From an uncultured Alphaproteobacteria bacterium (GTDB lineage Bacteria; Pseudomonadota; Alphaproteobacteria; HIMB59), in the NCBI GenBank assembly GCA_902595525.1, contig CACJQJ010000002.1, forward strand, positions 28,640 through 92,639: DNA of 64,000 nucleotides, given 5' to 3'. The notes beneath the pieces are model-generated. The model did not search any database. It was given only the letters and a program-made list of their open reading frames with translations, and was not told the DNA's origin. The translations under genes and the position numbers were made by a program. Numbering within the stretch: position 1 is the stretch's first letter; the number at the start of each line of letters is the position of its first letter. Below are positions 7,381 through 16,143 of the stretch, piece after piece.

Positions 7381-10300
7381 TTTAATCCTAACTTTTTATA
7401 GAATAGATTTATAGTGTAAAATAAGTCCTTACTGTCATTATTTTTGATCTGAATAGAACTAGAACTTTGCATTTTAATAATATTTTCTTGTGCCATTTGA
7501 ATTAAATCATCTAATGTTTTTTGACTTGCTTTTTTAAAAGTAATATCGATAAAATTTCTTTTTATATTTATTTTTGAAATACCAAGAGTAAGAGATTTAA
7601 TTTTAATAGTTAGTAAATTAAATAAATTAGTAACTTCAATTGGGTAATTACCATATCGATCATATATCTCATCTAAAACATTCTTGAGTTCTTGAATATT
7701 CTTTGAATTAGTAAATTTACGATAAATAATCAACCTGGAAATATCATCAGATATGTAATTCTTTGGAATGTAATACTCAAAAAATGCATCGAATTCAAAT
7801 TCTTCATAATCATCTTCAGTTTCTAAATTATTATTTTTTTGTCTTTCCACCTCTTCTTTTAACATACTTTGGTAAAGTTCTATTCCAACATCTTTCACAT
7901 GACCACTTTGCTCATCACCAAGTAAATTACCTGCACCTCTTATTTCTAAATCCTCATTAGCTAACTGAAAATTTGATCCTAGATTTTCATAGTTAGCTAA
8001 AACTTGAAGTTTCTTTAGAGCTGTTTTATTGATTAATTTTTCACTGTCATGAAATAAATAGGCGTATGCTCTTTTATTTGAACGACCTACTCTACCTCGC
8101 AATTGATATAATTGAGATAAACCAAATAAATTAGAATTAAAAATTATTAGTGTGTTTGCATTTTTAATATCTATTCCAGACTCAATAATATTTGTAGAAA
8201 TAAGACATTGTATCTCACCATTTGTAAAAGATATGAACACATCTTCAATATCTTTTTCTTTCATTTTACTGTGACCTACTCCGTAAGAAAGATCTATATT
8301 TAATTTTTTAATTTCATTTTCGACAAAAGGAATATGGCTTATTCTTGGTACAACAATAAAAATTTGTCCATTCCTTTCTAATTCATTCTTTATTGCTGAA
8401 ATAAGTGCAACAGACTCATATTTTTGAACATAAGTTCTTATACTAATTCTATTTGATGGAGGTGTTCCAATAATACTTAAATCTTTTAAACCTAATAAAG
8501 ACATCTGAAGTGTTCTAGGAATAGGTGTGGCAGACAATGAAAATAAATGAATAGTTGGGTATTTGTTGATCAAATATTCCTTTTGATCGACACCAAATTT
8601 TTGTTCTTCATCTATTACAAGTGTACCTAAATTATTAAATTCTATGTCTTTTTTAAAAAGACTATGTGTTGCAATAAGAATTTGAATATCACCTGACTTT
8701 AATGAAATTAAAATTTCTTTTTTTTCTTTTGACGAAGTGAATCTAGATAGACATGCAACCTTAATGTTAAAAATTGAAAACCTCTCGCTAAATGTATTAG
8801 TGTGTTGCATTGCTAGTAACGTGGTGGGAACAACTATTACAAATTGAAAACCTGATAAATATGTTGCACATGCAATTCTTAAAGCCACTTCAGTTTTACC
8901 AAATCCTACATCGCCGCATATAAGGCGATTAGATGGTTTATCTTGTTTTAAATCATTTAAAGATTGTTCAATTGAGTTTAATTGGTCCTCAGTTTCAACA
9001 AATGGAAATTGTTGATTAAATTTCTCAAGATCAGAATTATTATATTGAAACTCTTTTATGTTTATAGTGGATCTCTTTGCTGCATTTTTTAAAAGTTTAT
9101 TAGCTAGAAAACGAATTTTCTTCTTAACTGAAGATTTTCTTAAAATCCAATCATTCGTGCCTAATTTATCAAGAAGTAGATTATTTTCATCAAACCCATA
9201 TCTTGAAATATAGTTTAAATTTTCAATTGGTAGTAAAAGCTTGTCGTTACCTCGGTAAATTAATCTAATAAACTCCCTAATTCGATTATTAATTTCAATA
9301 TTATCAATGGATATAAATCTACCAATACCATGCTTTTGATGAACAACTGCATCTCCTAATGAAAGATCATTAAAATTGATTATAGTATCTAAATTCGTTT
9401 GTTTTGTAGTATGAGTGTTTTTGTTGAGGTGAACGACACCATCAAATAGATAGTCTTTTGAGATAACAGATTTATGGAAATATAAATTATTACCATAATT
9501 TGGTTCAATATTTTTTTTGTGATGAAATTCGTTGTCAATTGAGGAGGGATTTTTTCCATTATGAAAATATATTTTATTACTCATTTTAGAAAATTCATCT
9601 AAAGAGGTATTAGATGTAATTTTTAATGATTTAGGAGAGCTAGATAATATATTTGTAAATTTAAAATTTTTTATTTTATTATCATCTAAATAATAATTTG
9701 AAAAAGGGAACTCTGGTTGGACTTGATCAAAAATTGTTTTAAGAAAATTTAGCTTTTCTTTTAATATTATGTCACTTCTATTAATTGTATAAATGGAATA
9801 TCCCATAATGATATCCTCAAAATAACTATCTTTGTTACTTGGCTCTAATAACTCAATATTAGGGTTAAATATATCAATCCTCACTTTCTCATCTTTAAAA
9901 GTAAGTTGTGTTTGAGGATTGAATTCTTTTATTGTTTCAATCACATTATCAAAGAATGAAATTCTATAAGGATTATTATTACTGTTATAAATATCTAAAA
10001 TATCCCCTCTTAGTGAAAATTCAAGTTTGTTATAAGCATTTGCTTGGTTTGAATGATTAAATTCAACTAATTTTTCTAAAATAGTATTAGCTTCAATAGT
10101 TTGATTTTTAGTTAATGTTAAAAAATGATTAGAGTCTTTATTTATTTGAAATTTTTTTAAAAGATTATTGCAAGTTATAATTATTATATCATTGTGAGTT
10201 AATGTCTGTAATTTTTCTGACCTATCAAGTAAGATGTCAGATGATGAACTTTCAGAACTGAAAGGTAAAGAGTCATGTGCTGGAAAATAACATATTTTCT

Positions 10301-10406
10301 TATGGGGATAATGTATATTTAGAATATTTTCATAGTCTAGAGCTATCTTATCATCTTCACATAATAAAATTGATTTATTGCCAAATTTAGAAATAGGATT
10401 TTCCAA
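7377..10406 (-). CDS. mfd: transcription-repair coupling factor
   Basis: ATP-dependent DNA translocase that removes stalled RNA polymerase and recruits UvrA to lesions. The 1009-aa protein is shorter than E. coli Mfd (1148 aa), in line with a streamlined genome. The UvrB-homology region is at the N-terminus, and the RNA-polymerase-interaction (CarD/Tudor-like) region lies near 350-400 (GDAVVHQKHGIGRF). The helicase core carries Walker A GDVGFGKT near 497-504, DEEQ near 600 and the RGRVGR motif VI, followed by the C-terminal TRCF domain. The start is TTG at 10406, 3 bases after the sdhE stop. Confidence 0.95.
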   Translation of the reverse strand: MENPISKFGNKSILLCEDDKIALDYENILNIHYPHKKICYFPAHDSLPFSSESSSSDILLDRSEKLQTLTHNDIIIITCNNLLKKFQINKDSNHFLTLTKNQTIEANTILEKLVEFNHSNQANAYNKLEFSLRGDILDIYNSNNNPYRISFFDNVIETIKEFNPQTQLTFKDEKVRIDIFNPNIELLEPSNKDSYFEDIIMGYSIYTINRSDIILKEKLNFLKTIFDQVQPEFPFSNYYLDDNKIKNFKFTNILSSSPKSLKITSNTSLDEFSKMSNKIYFHNGKNPSSIDNEFHHKKNIEPNYGNNLYFHKSVISKDYLFDGVVHLNKNTHTTKQTNLDTIINFNDLSLGDAVVHQKHGIGRFISIDNIEINNRIREFIRLIYRGNDKLLLPIENLNYISRYGFDENNLLLDKLGTNDWILRKSSVKKKIRFLANKLLKNAAKRSTINIKEFQYNNSDLEKFNQQFPFVETEDQLNSIEQSLNDLKQDKPSNRLICGDVGFGKTEVALRIACATYLSGFQFVIVVPTTLLAMQHTNTFSERFSIFNIKVACLSRFTSSKEKKEILISLKSGDIQILIATHSLFKKDIEFNNLGTLVIDEEQKFGVDQKEYLINKYPTIHLFSLSATPIPRTLQMSLLGLKDLSIIGTPPSNRISIRTYVQKYESVALISAIKNELERNGQIFIVVPRISHIPFVENEIKKLNIDLSYGVGHSKMKEKDIEDVFISFTNGEIQCLISTNIIESGIDIKNANTLIIFNSNLFGLSQLYQLRGRVGRSNKRAYAYLFHDSEKLINKTALKKLQVLANYENLGSNFQLANEDLEIRGAGNLLGDEQSGHVKDVGIELYQSMLKEEVERQKNNNLETEDDYEEFEFDAFFEYYIPKNYISDDISRLIIYRKFTNSKNIQELKNVLDEIYDRYGNYPIEVTNLFNLLTIKIKSLTLGISKINIKRNFIDITFKKASQKTLDDLIQMAQENIIKMQSSSSIQIKNNDSKDLFYTINLFYKKLGLK

Positions 10407-10408
10407 TA

Positions 10409-10657
10409 TTATTTTGATAAATTTATAATTTTAAGGTACTTAGTTCTATCTTCTTTGAAAGACTCATTAAAAAATACGTCAAATATGTATTGTGTTTCAT
10501 TCTTTAATAAATCATCTAATTGATCAATTAGAGCCTCATCATTAGTGTTTACAAGTTTTGAATAAATTCTCTCAAAAATTACATCTAATTCTTTTATACC
10601 TAATGTTTGACATCGATATTTTATTTTTTTTAATTTATCTTTGTAGTTATTATTCAT
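10409..10657 (-). CDS. sdhE: FAD assembly factor SdhE (succinate dehydrogenase assembly factor 2)
   Basis: Small cytosolic helical protein that helps attach FAD covalently to SdhA. With the ATG at 10657 it has 82 residues, normal for the family. The family signature RGxxELD appears as LGIKELD, so the arginine is replaced by leucine while the Gly, Glu and Asp remain. The sdhE-recG-mfd neighbourhood is common in alphaproteobacteria. The start codon shares the CATG palindrome with the recG start on the other strand. A TTG three codons upstream would also open the frame but is less likely. Confidence 0.85.
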   Translation of the reverse strand: MNNNYKDKLKKIKYRCQTLGIKELDVIFERIYSKLVNTNDEALIDQLDDLLKNETQYIFDVFFNESFKEDRTKYLKIINLSK

Positions 10658-12725
10658 GAACGACAATAGTTTCGATTTTTTATATCAGAATGTAGAAAAA
10701 CTTAAAGGAATAGGTCCAAAGAAAGCGTCCTATTTTAAAAATCTAAATATAAACACAGTTATTGATATATTTTATAATTTACCAACTAGATCAATAGATC
10801 GTACTCAGGATATTGACTTTAAAAATCTTGAAAAAGGACAAACTATCACCACTCTCGTTAAGGTAAAAAAACATCATTTTCCTTTCAATCCTAAACTACC
10901 CTACGTGATTGAATGTGTAAAAGGATCTTTAATTATAAACATAATTTATTTTTCAATAAGAGGAAATTTTCTTAGGAAAAAATATCCTGAAAACAAAGAA
11001 TTAATTATTAGTGGCAAAGTATCATTTTATAAAAGTAACCTTAGTGTAGCACACCCTGATTACATAGAAGAGATAGAAAATGAGGATAAGTTAAGAACTT
11101 TTGAAAATATTTATCCTTTAACAAGGGGTATCACATTAAAAGATATCAGAATAGTTTTAAATGATGCAAAAAATTATTTAAATAAATTTGATGAATGGTT
11201 GAATGAAAATATTATTAAAAAATATAATTTTTCAAGTTTCAATGAATCATTAATAAAAATGCATTTTCCCTCCGTAAAAGAAGATATTGAAAATAGAGAG
11301 AATTTTAGAAAAAGGTTGGCAGTTGATGAATTAGTATCGAATTATTTTGCTATTAGATACTTAAAAGAAAAAACAAAAAGAAAAAATGAAAGTTTAAATC
11401 TTAAATTTAATTTACAAGAAAAATTGATAAATGAGCTACCTTTTGAGTTGACAAAAAATCAATATAAAATAATAAACGATATAAATAATTATAATAATAC
11501 TCAATATCGAGAAACAGTACTATTACAAGGTGATGTAGGTTCAGGCAAAACTATTGTATCCTTATTAACAGCAATCCCTTTTATTCAAAAACATAAACAA
11601 GTTGCGTATATGGCGCCTACAGAAATATTAGCTAATCAAATTTACAGTAATGTATTAAATTATTTAGATAGTGAAGAAGTTAAGCCTATATTGCTCACTG
11701 GTAGTACTAAAAATAAAAGTAAAATTTATGAAAAAATAGAAAAAGGTATTTTTAATTTTATTATTGGTACTCATGCAATTTTTCAAGAAAATTTAAATTT
11801 CTCATCCTTGGCATATGTAATAATCGATGAACAACATCGATTTGGTGTTCAACAAAGACTTTATTTAGCTGAAAAAGGAGTAAATACAAATATTCTATTA
11901 ATGTCTGCCACACCTATTCCAAGAACACTTGCATTAGCTCAATATGGTGAAATAGAACAGGTAATACTAAAAGAAAAGCCAGCTTTTCAAAAACCGATAA
12001 TAACTAAAGTATCGAGCATTGACAAAATTAAAGATATAGAAATTTTGTTAAAGAAAAAAATTTCAAATGTGTCTCAAGTTTACTGGATTTGCCCTTTAGT
12101 TGAGGCATCAGAAACTCAAAAGTATAAAGATGTAGAAACAAGATTTAAGTCTTTGAAGAATATATTTGGTTCAGAAGTTGAAATGTTGCATGGCAAAATT
12201 AAGAGTGATCAAAAAGAAAGAATTATTCAAAATTTTCAAAAAGGAAATATAAAAATATTAGTTGCTACTACTGTAGTAGAGGTAGGCATAGATAATAAAA
12301 ATGCAGATTATATTGTAATTGAAAATGCAGAAAAATTTGGCTTATCTCAATTACATCAGTTAAGAGGAAGAGTAGGAAGAGGTAACAATCAAGGTTATTG
12401 TTTTGCTTTATATGGTAAGGATTTACCTGATAATACGATAAATCGACTAAAAATATTCAAAGAAAACTTAGATGGTTTTAAATTATCCGAAAAAGATCTC
12501 GAAATTAGAGGCACTGGTGACATATTAGGATATCGTCAAAGTGGTGACTCATTATTCAAGTTTGTAAATGTTTATCATGATCAAGAACTAATAATAGATG
12601 CACTTCAATATGTAAAAAAATTGATTGAAAAAAAAGAGTATGAAAATGAAAAATTTAAAAAAGATATATATAAGTTACTTATGTTTTTTAAGCAGCAAGA
12701 AGCAATAAAACTATTATTTAGTTAA
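10656..12725 (+). CDS. recG: ATP-dependent DNA helicase RecG
   Basis: Branched-DNA helicase that regresses stalled replication forks and processes recombination intermediates. The 689-aa protein is of normal length. The N-terminal wedge/OB domain precedes the motor, which carries Walker A GDVGSGKT near 290-298, the DEQH box near 389, SATPIPRTLAL after it and motif VI RGRVGRG near 570. The ATG at 10656 is the first start that keeps the helix-hairpin-like LKGIGPKKA segment. It overlaps the convergent DUF502 gene by 12 bases. Confidence 0.96.
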   Translation: MNDNSFDFLYQNVEKLKGIGPKKASYFKNLNINTVIDIFYNLPTRSIDRTQDIDFKNLEKGQTITTLVKVKKHHFPFNPKLPYVIECVKGSLIINIIYFSIRGNFLRKKYPENKELIISGKVSFYKSNLSVAHPDYIEEIENEDKLRTFENIYPLTRGITLKDIRIVLNDAKNYLNKFDEWLNENIIKKYNFSSFNESLIKMHFPSVKEDIENRENFRKRLAVDELVSNYFAIRYLKEKTKRKNESLNLKFNLQEKLINELPFELTKNQYKIINDINNYNNTQYRETVLLQGDVGSGKTIVSLLTAIPFIQKHKQVAYMAPTEILANQIYSNVLNYLDSEEVKPILLTGSTKNKSKIYEKIEKGIFNFIIGTHAIFQENLNFSSLAYVIIDEQHRFGVQQRLYLAEKGVNTNILLMSATPIPRTLALAQYGEIEQVILKEKPAFQKPIITKVSSIDKIKDIEILLKKKISNVSQVYWICPLVEASETQKYKDVETRFKSLKNIFGSEVEMLHGKIKSDQKERIIQNFQKGNIKILVATTVVEVGIDNKNADYIVIENAEKFGLSQLHQLRGRVGRGNNQGYCFALYGKDLPDNTINRLKIFKENLDGFKLSEKDLEIRGTGDILGYRQSGDSLFKFVNVYHDQELIIDALQYVKKLIEKKEYENEKFKKDIYKLLMFFKQQEAIKLLFS

Positions 12726-13361
12726 CTTTTTAATTTTTTTCTTTTTAGGAAGAGCTTTTTTAATTTCCGGTGCTTTGGGTGTAACTAATCCTGCAGAAAT
12801 GATGTATTTTATTGCTTGATCGACAGACATATTAAGTTTGGTACATTTTGATAATGGAACAAACATCAAGAAACCTGTAGTTGGATTAGGTGTAGATGGC
12901 ATGAAAACATTTATCATCTTTTGATTTTTTCTTTTTGCTATTTCCCCTTTTGTTTCACTTGTTAAAAATGCAAGGGCAAAAATATCTTTTTGAGGATATT
13001 CAATAAGAACAACCTCTTTAAAAGCATTAGACTGTGTCGTAGCAAATGTATCAATAATCTGTTTTACTGTATTATAGATTGAGTTTAAGCCGGGAATTTT
13101 GGATAAAACAGCATCAACTACTCGATGATAAAGTTTTCCAAAAAAACTTCCAGCTATGGCTCCTAAAATTGTAAAAAATAAAAAAGCAACTATTAAACCA
13201 ACACCAGGTATTTCAGATGGAATACCAAATTTATTTAGAGGTATGAAAGGTCTAAATATTTTATCTGCAATACCAACTACTACCCATGCAACGTAAATAG
13301 ATAAAGCTAATGGTGCAACAATTAATATGCCACTAATAAAATGATTTTGAATTTTTTTCAT
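12714..13361 (-). CDS. DUF502-family membrane protein
   Basis: A 215-aa protein of the DUF502 family: two N-terminal membrane segments (about 7-30 and 50-75), a conserved KIPGLNSIYNTVKQ helix near 88-101, and a soluble C-terminal domain with the family pattern of short strands around FMPSTPNPTTGF near 153-164. A lysine-rich tail ends the protein. Function is unknown across the family. It is the last gene of a minus-strand string of small, mostly uncharacterised proteins and starts 5 bases after the 59-aa gene at 13367-13546. Confidence 0.88.
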   Translation of the reverse strand: MKKIQNHFISGILIVAPLALSIYVAWVVVGIADKIFRPFIPLNKFGIPSEIPGVGLIVAFLFFTILGAIAGSFFGKLYHRVVDAVLSKIPGLNSIYNTVKQIIDTFATTQSNAFKEVVLIEYPQKDIFALAFLTSETKGEIAKRKNQKMINVFMPSTPNPTTGFLMFVPLSKCTKLNMSVDQAIKYIISAGLVTPKAPEIKKALPKKKKIKKLTK

Positions 13362-13366
13362 TTATA

Positions 13367-13546
13367 TTAATTATTTATTTTATCTTCAAACTCAAAAACA
13401 TTCTTATTATTAATTTCAAAAGATACTTTTATCGATAGATCCTTTACATCAGGGTTATTTTCAATGAATTGATTTAGTTCTTGTTGTGAGCTAATCCCTA
13501 ACCTTTTGAGAAATTTTCTAACTTTTAATTGTGTTTCATCATCCAT
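13367..13546 (-). CDS. small DUF6494-like protein (59 aa)
   Basis: Reading the minus strand from the ATG at 13546 gives a 59-aa protein: an N-terminal helical part (VRKFLKRLGISSQQEL near residues 9-24) and a C-terminal beta-rich part (SIKVSFEINNKNVFEFED near 38-55). The RKFLK-x-x-G-[IV]-[ST]-SQ-x-E pattern followed by a strand pair is how I remember the DUF6494 family, small proteins found in many alphaproteobacteria. It ends 5 bases before DUF502 starts and fills what would otherwise be a 233-base gap in the operon. Function unknown. Confidence 0.72.
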   Translation of the reverse strand: MDDETQLKVRKFLKRLGISSQQELNQFIENNPDVKDLSIKVSFEINNKNVFEFEDKINN

Positions 13547-13594
13547 GAAATTGATAATATGGATTTTTTTTCATATTTGAAGGCTTTTAAATAA

Positions 13595-13942
13595 TCAAAA
13601 ACTATAAATGATAGTTAGGATAGTTTTCAATTCTAAGATAGTTGTAGATATGCCTATTACTACGATTAATCTAGCTAAAAAAGATAGTATTTTATTGCCT
13701 TTATATTTTTGAGAACTTCTCCAAACACCAATGCAAGATGTAAAGTAATAGATTAGATTTAATACAAGATATAATGAAAATGTATAAATAAAATTTTGTA
13801 TATGTATTTTTGTGACGAGCAATAGAGGTGCCGAAATAAGGAAATTAACAAGAACGTAATAAATCCAATAACTTTTGTATAAAGGTAAATTGCCTTTAAA
13901 AAGCTCCATAAGGTTATTTTCAATTTTAAATATGAAATTCAT
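13595..13942 (-). CDS. small membrane protein of unknown function
   Basis: A 115-aa hydrophobic protein with three or four membrane segments (about 28-43, 51-70 and 86-112). No recognised domain. The ATG overlaps the stop of the DUF2061 gene as ATGA (13939-13942), a standard sign of translational coupling. The pairing suggests it works with, or is inserted alongside, the DUF2061 protein. Confidence 0.68.
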   Translation of the reverse strand: MNFIFKIENNLMELFKGNLPLYKSYWIYYVLVNFLISAPLLLVTKIHIQNFIYTFSLYLVLNLIYYFTSCIGVWRSSQKYKGNKILSFLARLIVVIGISTTILELKTILTIIYSF

Positions 13943-14370
13943 ATTTTAATTCTTCCCCATTGAATTTTATTCCAGACTCTCTCATGAATATAATAAATTA
14001 ATATACCGTTCATTATTTCATAAATGACAATAGATTTTGTCCAATCTAAGTTTGATGTAATAAACATAGCAGAAATAAATGTTATTGTAGATGCGGCTAA
14101 TCTCCATGTGAGTGCCTTGAAAAACGATCTGAGTCTAATTACTTTTTGATTAAATCTGCCATATTTGTATAAATTCCATACTCTTTCATGAAAATAGTAT
14201 GTAATCATTTTTAAAATGAAAACAATTAAAGCTACATAGAAAGGAGAAGTTGCATCAAAGTTTTCTGAACCATAAGAAATAACAAAAAAACTTATCAGAA
14301 AAGTATTTATAAAACCAACTATTCTATAACTTATAGTTTTTAAGATTGATCTATTTTTTGTTACTTTCAT
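13939..14370 (-). CDS. DUF2061 membrane protein (tandem domain)
   Basis: A 143-aa protein containing two copies of the DUF2061 unit. Each begins with an RS-[IF]-[LF]-K-x-[IL]-[ST]-[YW]-R element (about residues 7-16 and 80-89) and ends with a YxHERVWN element (about 58-65 and 126-133), with two membrane helices per copy. Function is unknown; in other bacteria the domain occurs alone or fused to sulfate/adenylylsulfate-related genes. It overlaps the preceding DUF3108 stop by one base (TAATG) and the following gene by four. Confidence 0.85.
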   Translation of the reverse strand: MKVTKNRSILKTISYRIVGFINTFLISFFVISYGSENFDATSPFYVALIVFILKMITYYFHERVWNLYKYGRFNQKVIRLRSFFKALTWRLAASTITFISAMFITSNLDWTKSIVIYEIMNGILIYYIHERVWNKIQWGRIKI

Positions 14371-15119
14371 TATTGAAGAATTTCATATTCTTTCAAATGA
14401 AGATTAGCTTTAAATTTTTTTGAATTAATTCTAAATTTAGCAGGAATTTTAATTATTTCTTTTTCAAATGAATAAACCGTTATAACTTCTAAATTATTTT
14501 TTTTATTCTCTTTATAAAGACCTTTAAAAAAAGGAAATACTAAATCTATAACTTCAGCGTTTCCCTTGTATATTGAAGGATTATTAGATTTTAAGTTTTC
14601 AGTATTTTTTGTAATGGATGATAATTCATAAATGTTAATTCCATCAATAATTAACCTTTTTGAATCTGTTTGGAAAATAAAATATTGAACTAATTGTGAT
14701 ATTGGATCAGTGAAAAATTTATAATCATTAATTAAAGTATTTTGCAAATTAATTTGATCACTGGAGAGTTCTTTTGAAATTTCAATATTTGATATAGTAC
14801 CATTCTTGTTAAAAATAATATTTTCAAATCTATCCTGTTTAGAGCTTTTTGTTTTACTTTTGTAAATTATGGGATTGAAGCTATCATCTTTAATTTCTCC
14901 ACTAACTTTTGTAATAGACTCATACCCATAAATTTTGTCAGTCACACCATAACTTTTAATTGTGAAATCAATTTCATATAAATTATCTTCAATTTTAATT
15001 TTCCAGAATAAGTCTGCTAGGTGAATTGATTTCCAATCAATTTCATATTTTAGATTTATTACTTTAGAGTTCAGGTAATATGGATATATTATTAAAAAAA
15101 TTATGAAAAATATGCGCAT
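14370..15119 (-). CDS. DUF3108-like exported protein
   Basis: A 249-aa protein with an N-terminal signal peptide (about 17 residues) and an otherwise beta-rich body (YEIDWKSIHLADLFWKI, then repeated strands). This is the layout of DUF3108 periplasmic or outer-membrane-associated proteins in alphaproteobacteria. A TTG at 15122 precedes the ATG at 15119; I take the ATG. The 5' end overlaps that of mnmH on the opposite strand by 8-17 bases, depending on the mnmH start. First gene of the five-gene DUF string. Function unknown. Confidence 0.75.
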   Translation of the reverse strand: MRIFFIIFLIIYPYYLNSKVINLKYEIDWKSIHLADLFWKIKIEDNLYEIDFTIKSYGVTDKIYGYESITKVSGEIKDDSFNPIIYKSKTKSSKQDRFENIIFNKNGTISNIEISKELSSDQINLQNTLINDYKFFTDPISQLVQYFIFQTDSKRLIIDGINIYELSSITKNTENLKSNNPSIYKGNAEVIDLVFPFFKGLYKENKKNNLEVITVYSFEKEIIKIPAKFRINSKKFKANLHLKEYEILQ

Positions 15120-16143
15120 CAATAAAACATCGTATAAAAGTACTACTATCGATGATTATAATACTATAATTGATGTAAGAACCCCATTAGAGTTTGTTGA
15201 AGACCATATTCCAAGATCAGTAAATTATCCCGTATTAACAAATAAACAACGTCATGAAATAGGATTAAAATATAAAGAGAATTCTTTTTTAGCTAAAAAA
15301 GAAGGAGCTAGTATTATTAGTGCAAATATTTCCAAAATTATTAATAAAATAAAATTTGATAAAAAAAATAAAACATTAATTTATTGTTGGAGAGGTGGTC
15401 TTAGATCACTTAGTTTATATTTAGTTCTTAAACAAATAGGTTACGACGTAACATTATTAGAGGGTGGATATAAGACTTACAGAGGTTATGTAGTAGATTT
15501 TTTTGAAAATAATACTGATAAATTTAAATTTAACCAAATTATGGGTGTAACGGGTGTAGGGAAAACACTTTTTATTAAAGAATTATCAAAAAAATATCAA
15601 GTGATCGATTTTGAAGGTTTGGCCAAACATAAAGGATCTATTTTGGGAAATATACCAAATACTGTTCAACCATCACAAAAATTATTTGAAACATTAATTT
15701 ATGAAAAACTTCACTCTTTCAATTCAAGAAAAAATATATGGGTTGAAGCAGAAAGTATTAAAGTGGGTAAGTTAAGTATTCCAAGTAAAATTTGGAAAAA
15801 TATGCCTTTGGGTAAAAATGTAAAAATAAAGAGTAATTTAACAGAGAGGGTGAAATTCATTTTAAAAGATTACAAATATTTTACTAATTCACCAGATTTA
15901 ATGAAAAATGCGCTTATTGTATTAAAAAAAATTATTCCAAAAGAGGAATTTAAACTTATTGAAGTAAATTTAAAAAAAAAGGAGTATTTTCAGTTTGTGA
16001 AATCATTAATTGAATATCATTACGATAGAGCTTATAAAAAGACTCGAGCTGAAAATGACAGTAATATTTATAAAGAGATTTATTTAAATAAAATCAACTT
16101 AATAAATATTAAAAGAGTTATTAAAGAGAGTAATTATTTTTAA
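15103..16143 (+). CDS. mnmH: tRNA 2-selenouridine/geranyl-2-thiouridine synthase MnmH (SelU)
   Basis: Acts on the wobble 2-thiouridine of tRNA-Lys, -Glu and -Gln: geranylates the thiol and, given selenophosphate, converts it to 2-selenouridine. The N-terminal rhodanese domain (IIDVRTPLEF near 22-31) carries the active-site C95 in CWRGGLRS, followed by EGGYKTYR. A P-loop GVTGVGKT lies at 148-155, as in MnmH. 346 aa is typical. ATGs at 15103 and 15112 are both possible. The 3' end overlaps thiL by 23 bases. No selD is present in the window, so selenium use is not shown. Confidence 0.92.
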   Translation: MKNMRINKTSYKSTTIDDYNTIIDVRTPLEFVEDHIPRSVNYPVLTNKQRHEIGLKYKENSFLAKKEGASIISANISKIINKIKFDKKNKTLIYCWRGGLRSLSLYLVLKQIGYDVTLLEGGYKTYRGYVVDFFENNTDKFKFNQIMGVTGVGKTLFIKELSKKYQVIDFEGLAKHKGSILGNIPNTVQPSQKLFETLIYEKLHSFNSRKNIWVEAESIKVGKLSIPSKIWKNMPLGKNVKIKSNLTERVKFILKDYKYFTNSPDLMKNALIVLKKIIPKEEFKLIEVNLKKKEYFQFVKSLIEYHYDRAYKKTRAENDSNIYKEIYLNKINLINIKRVIKESNYF

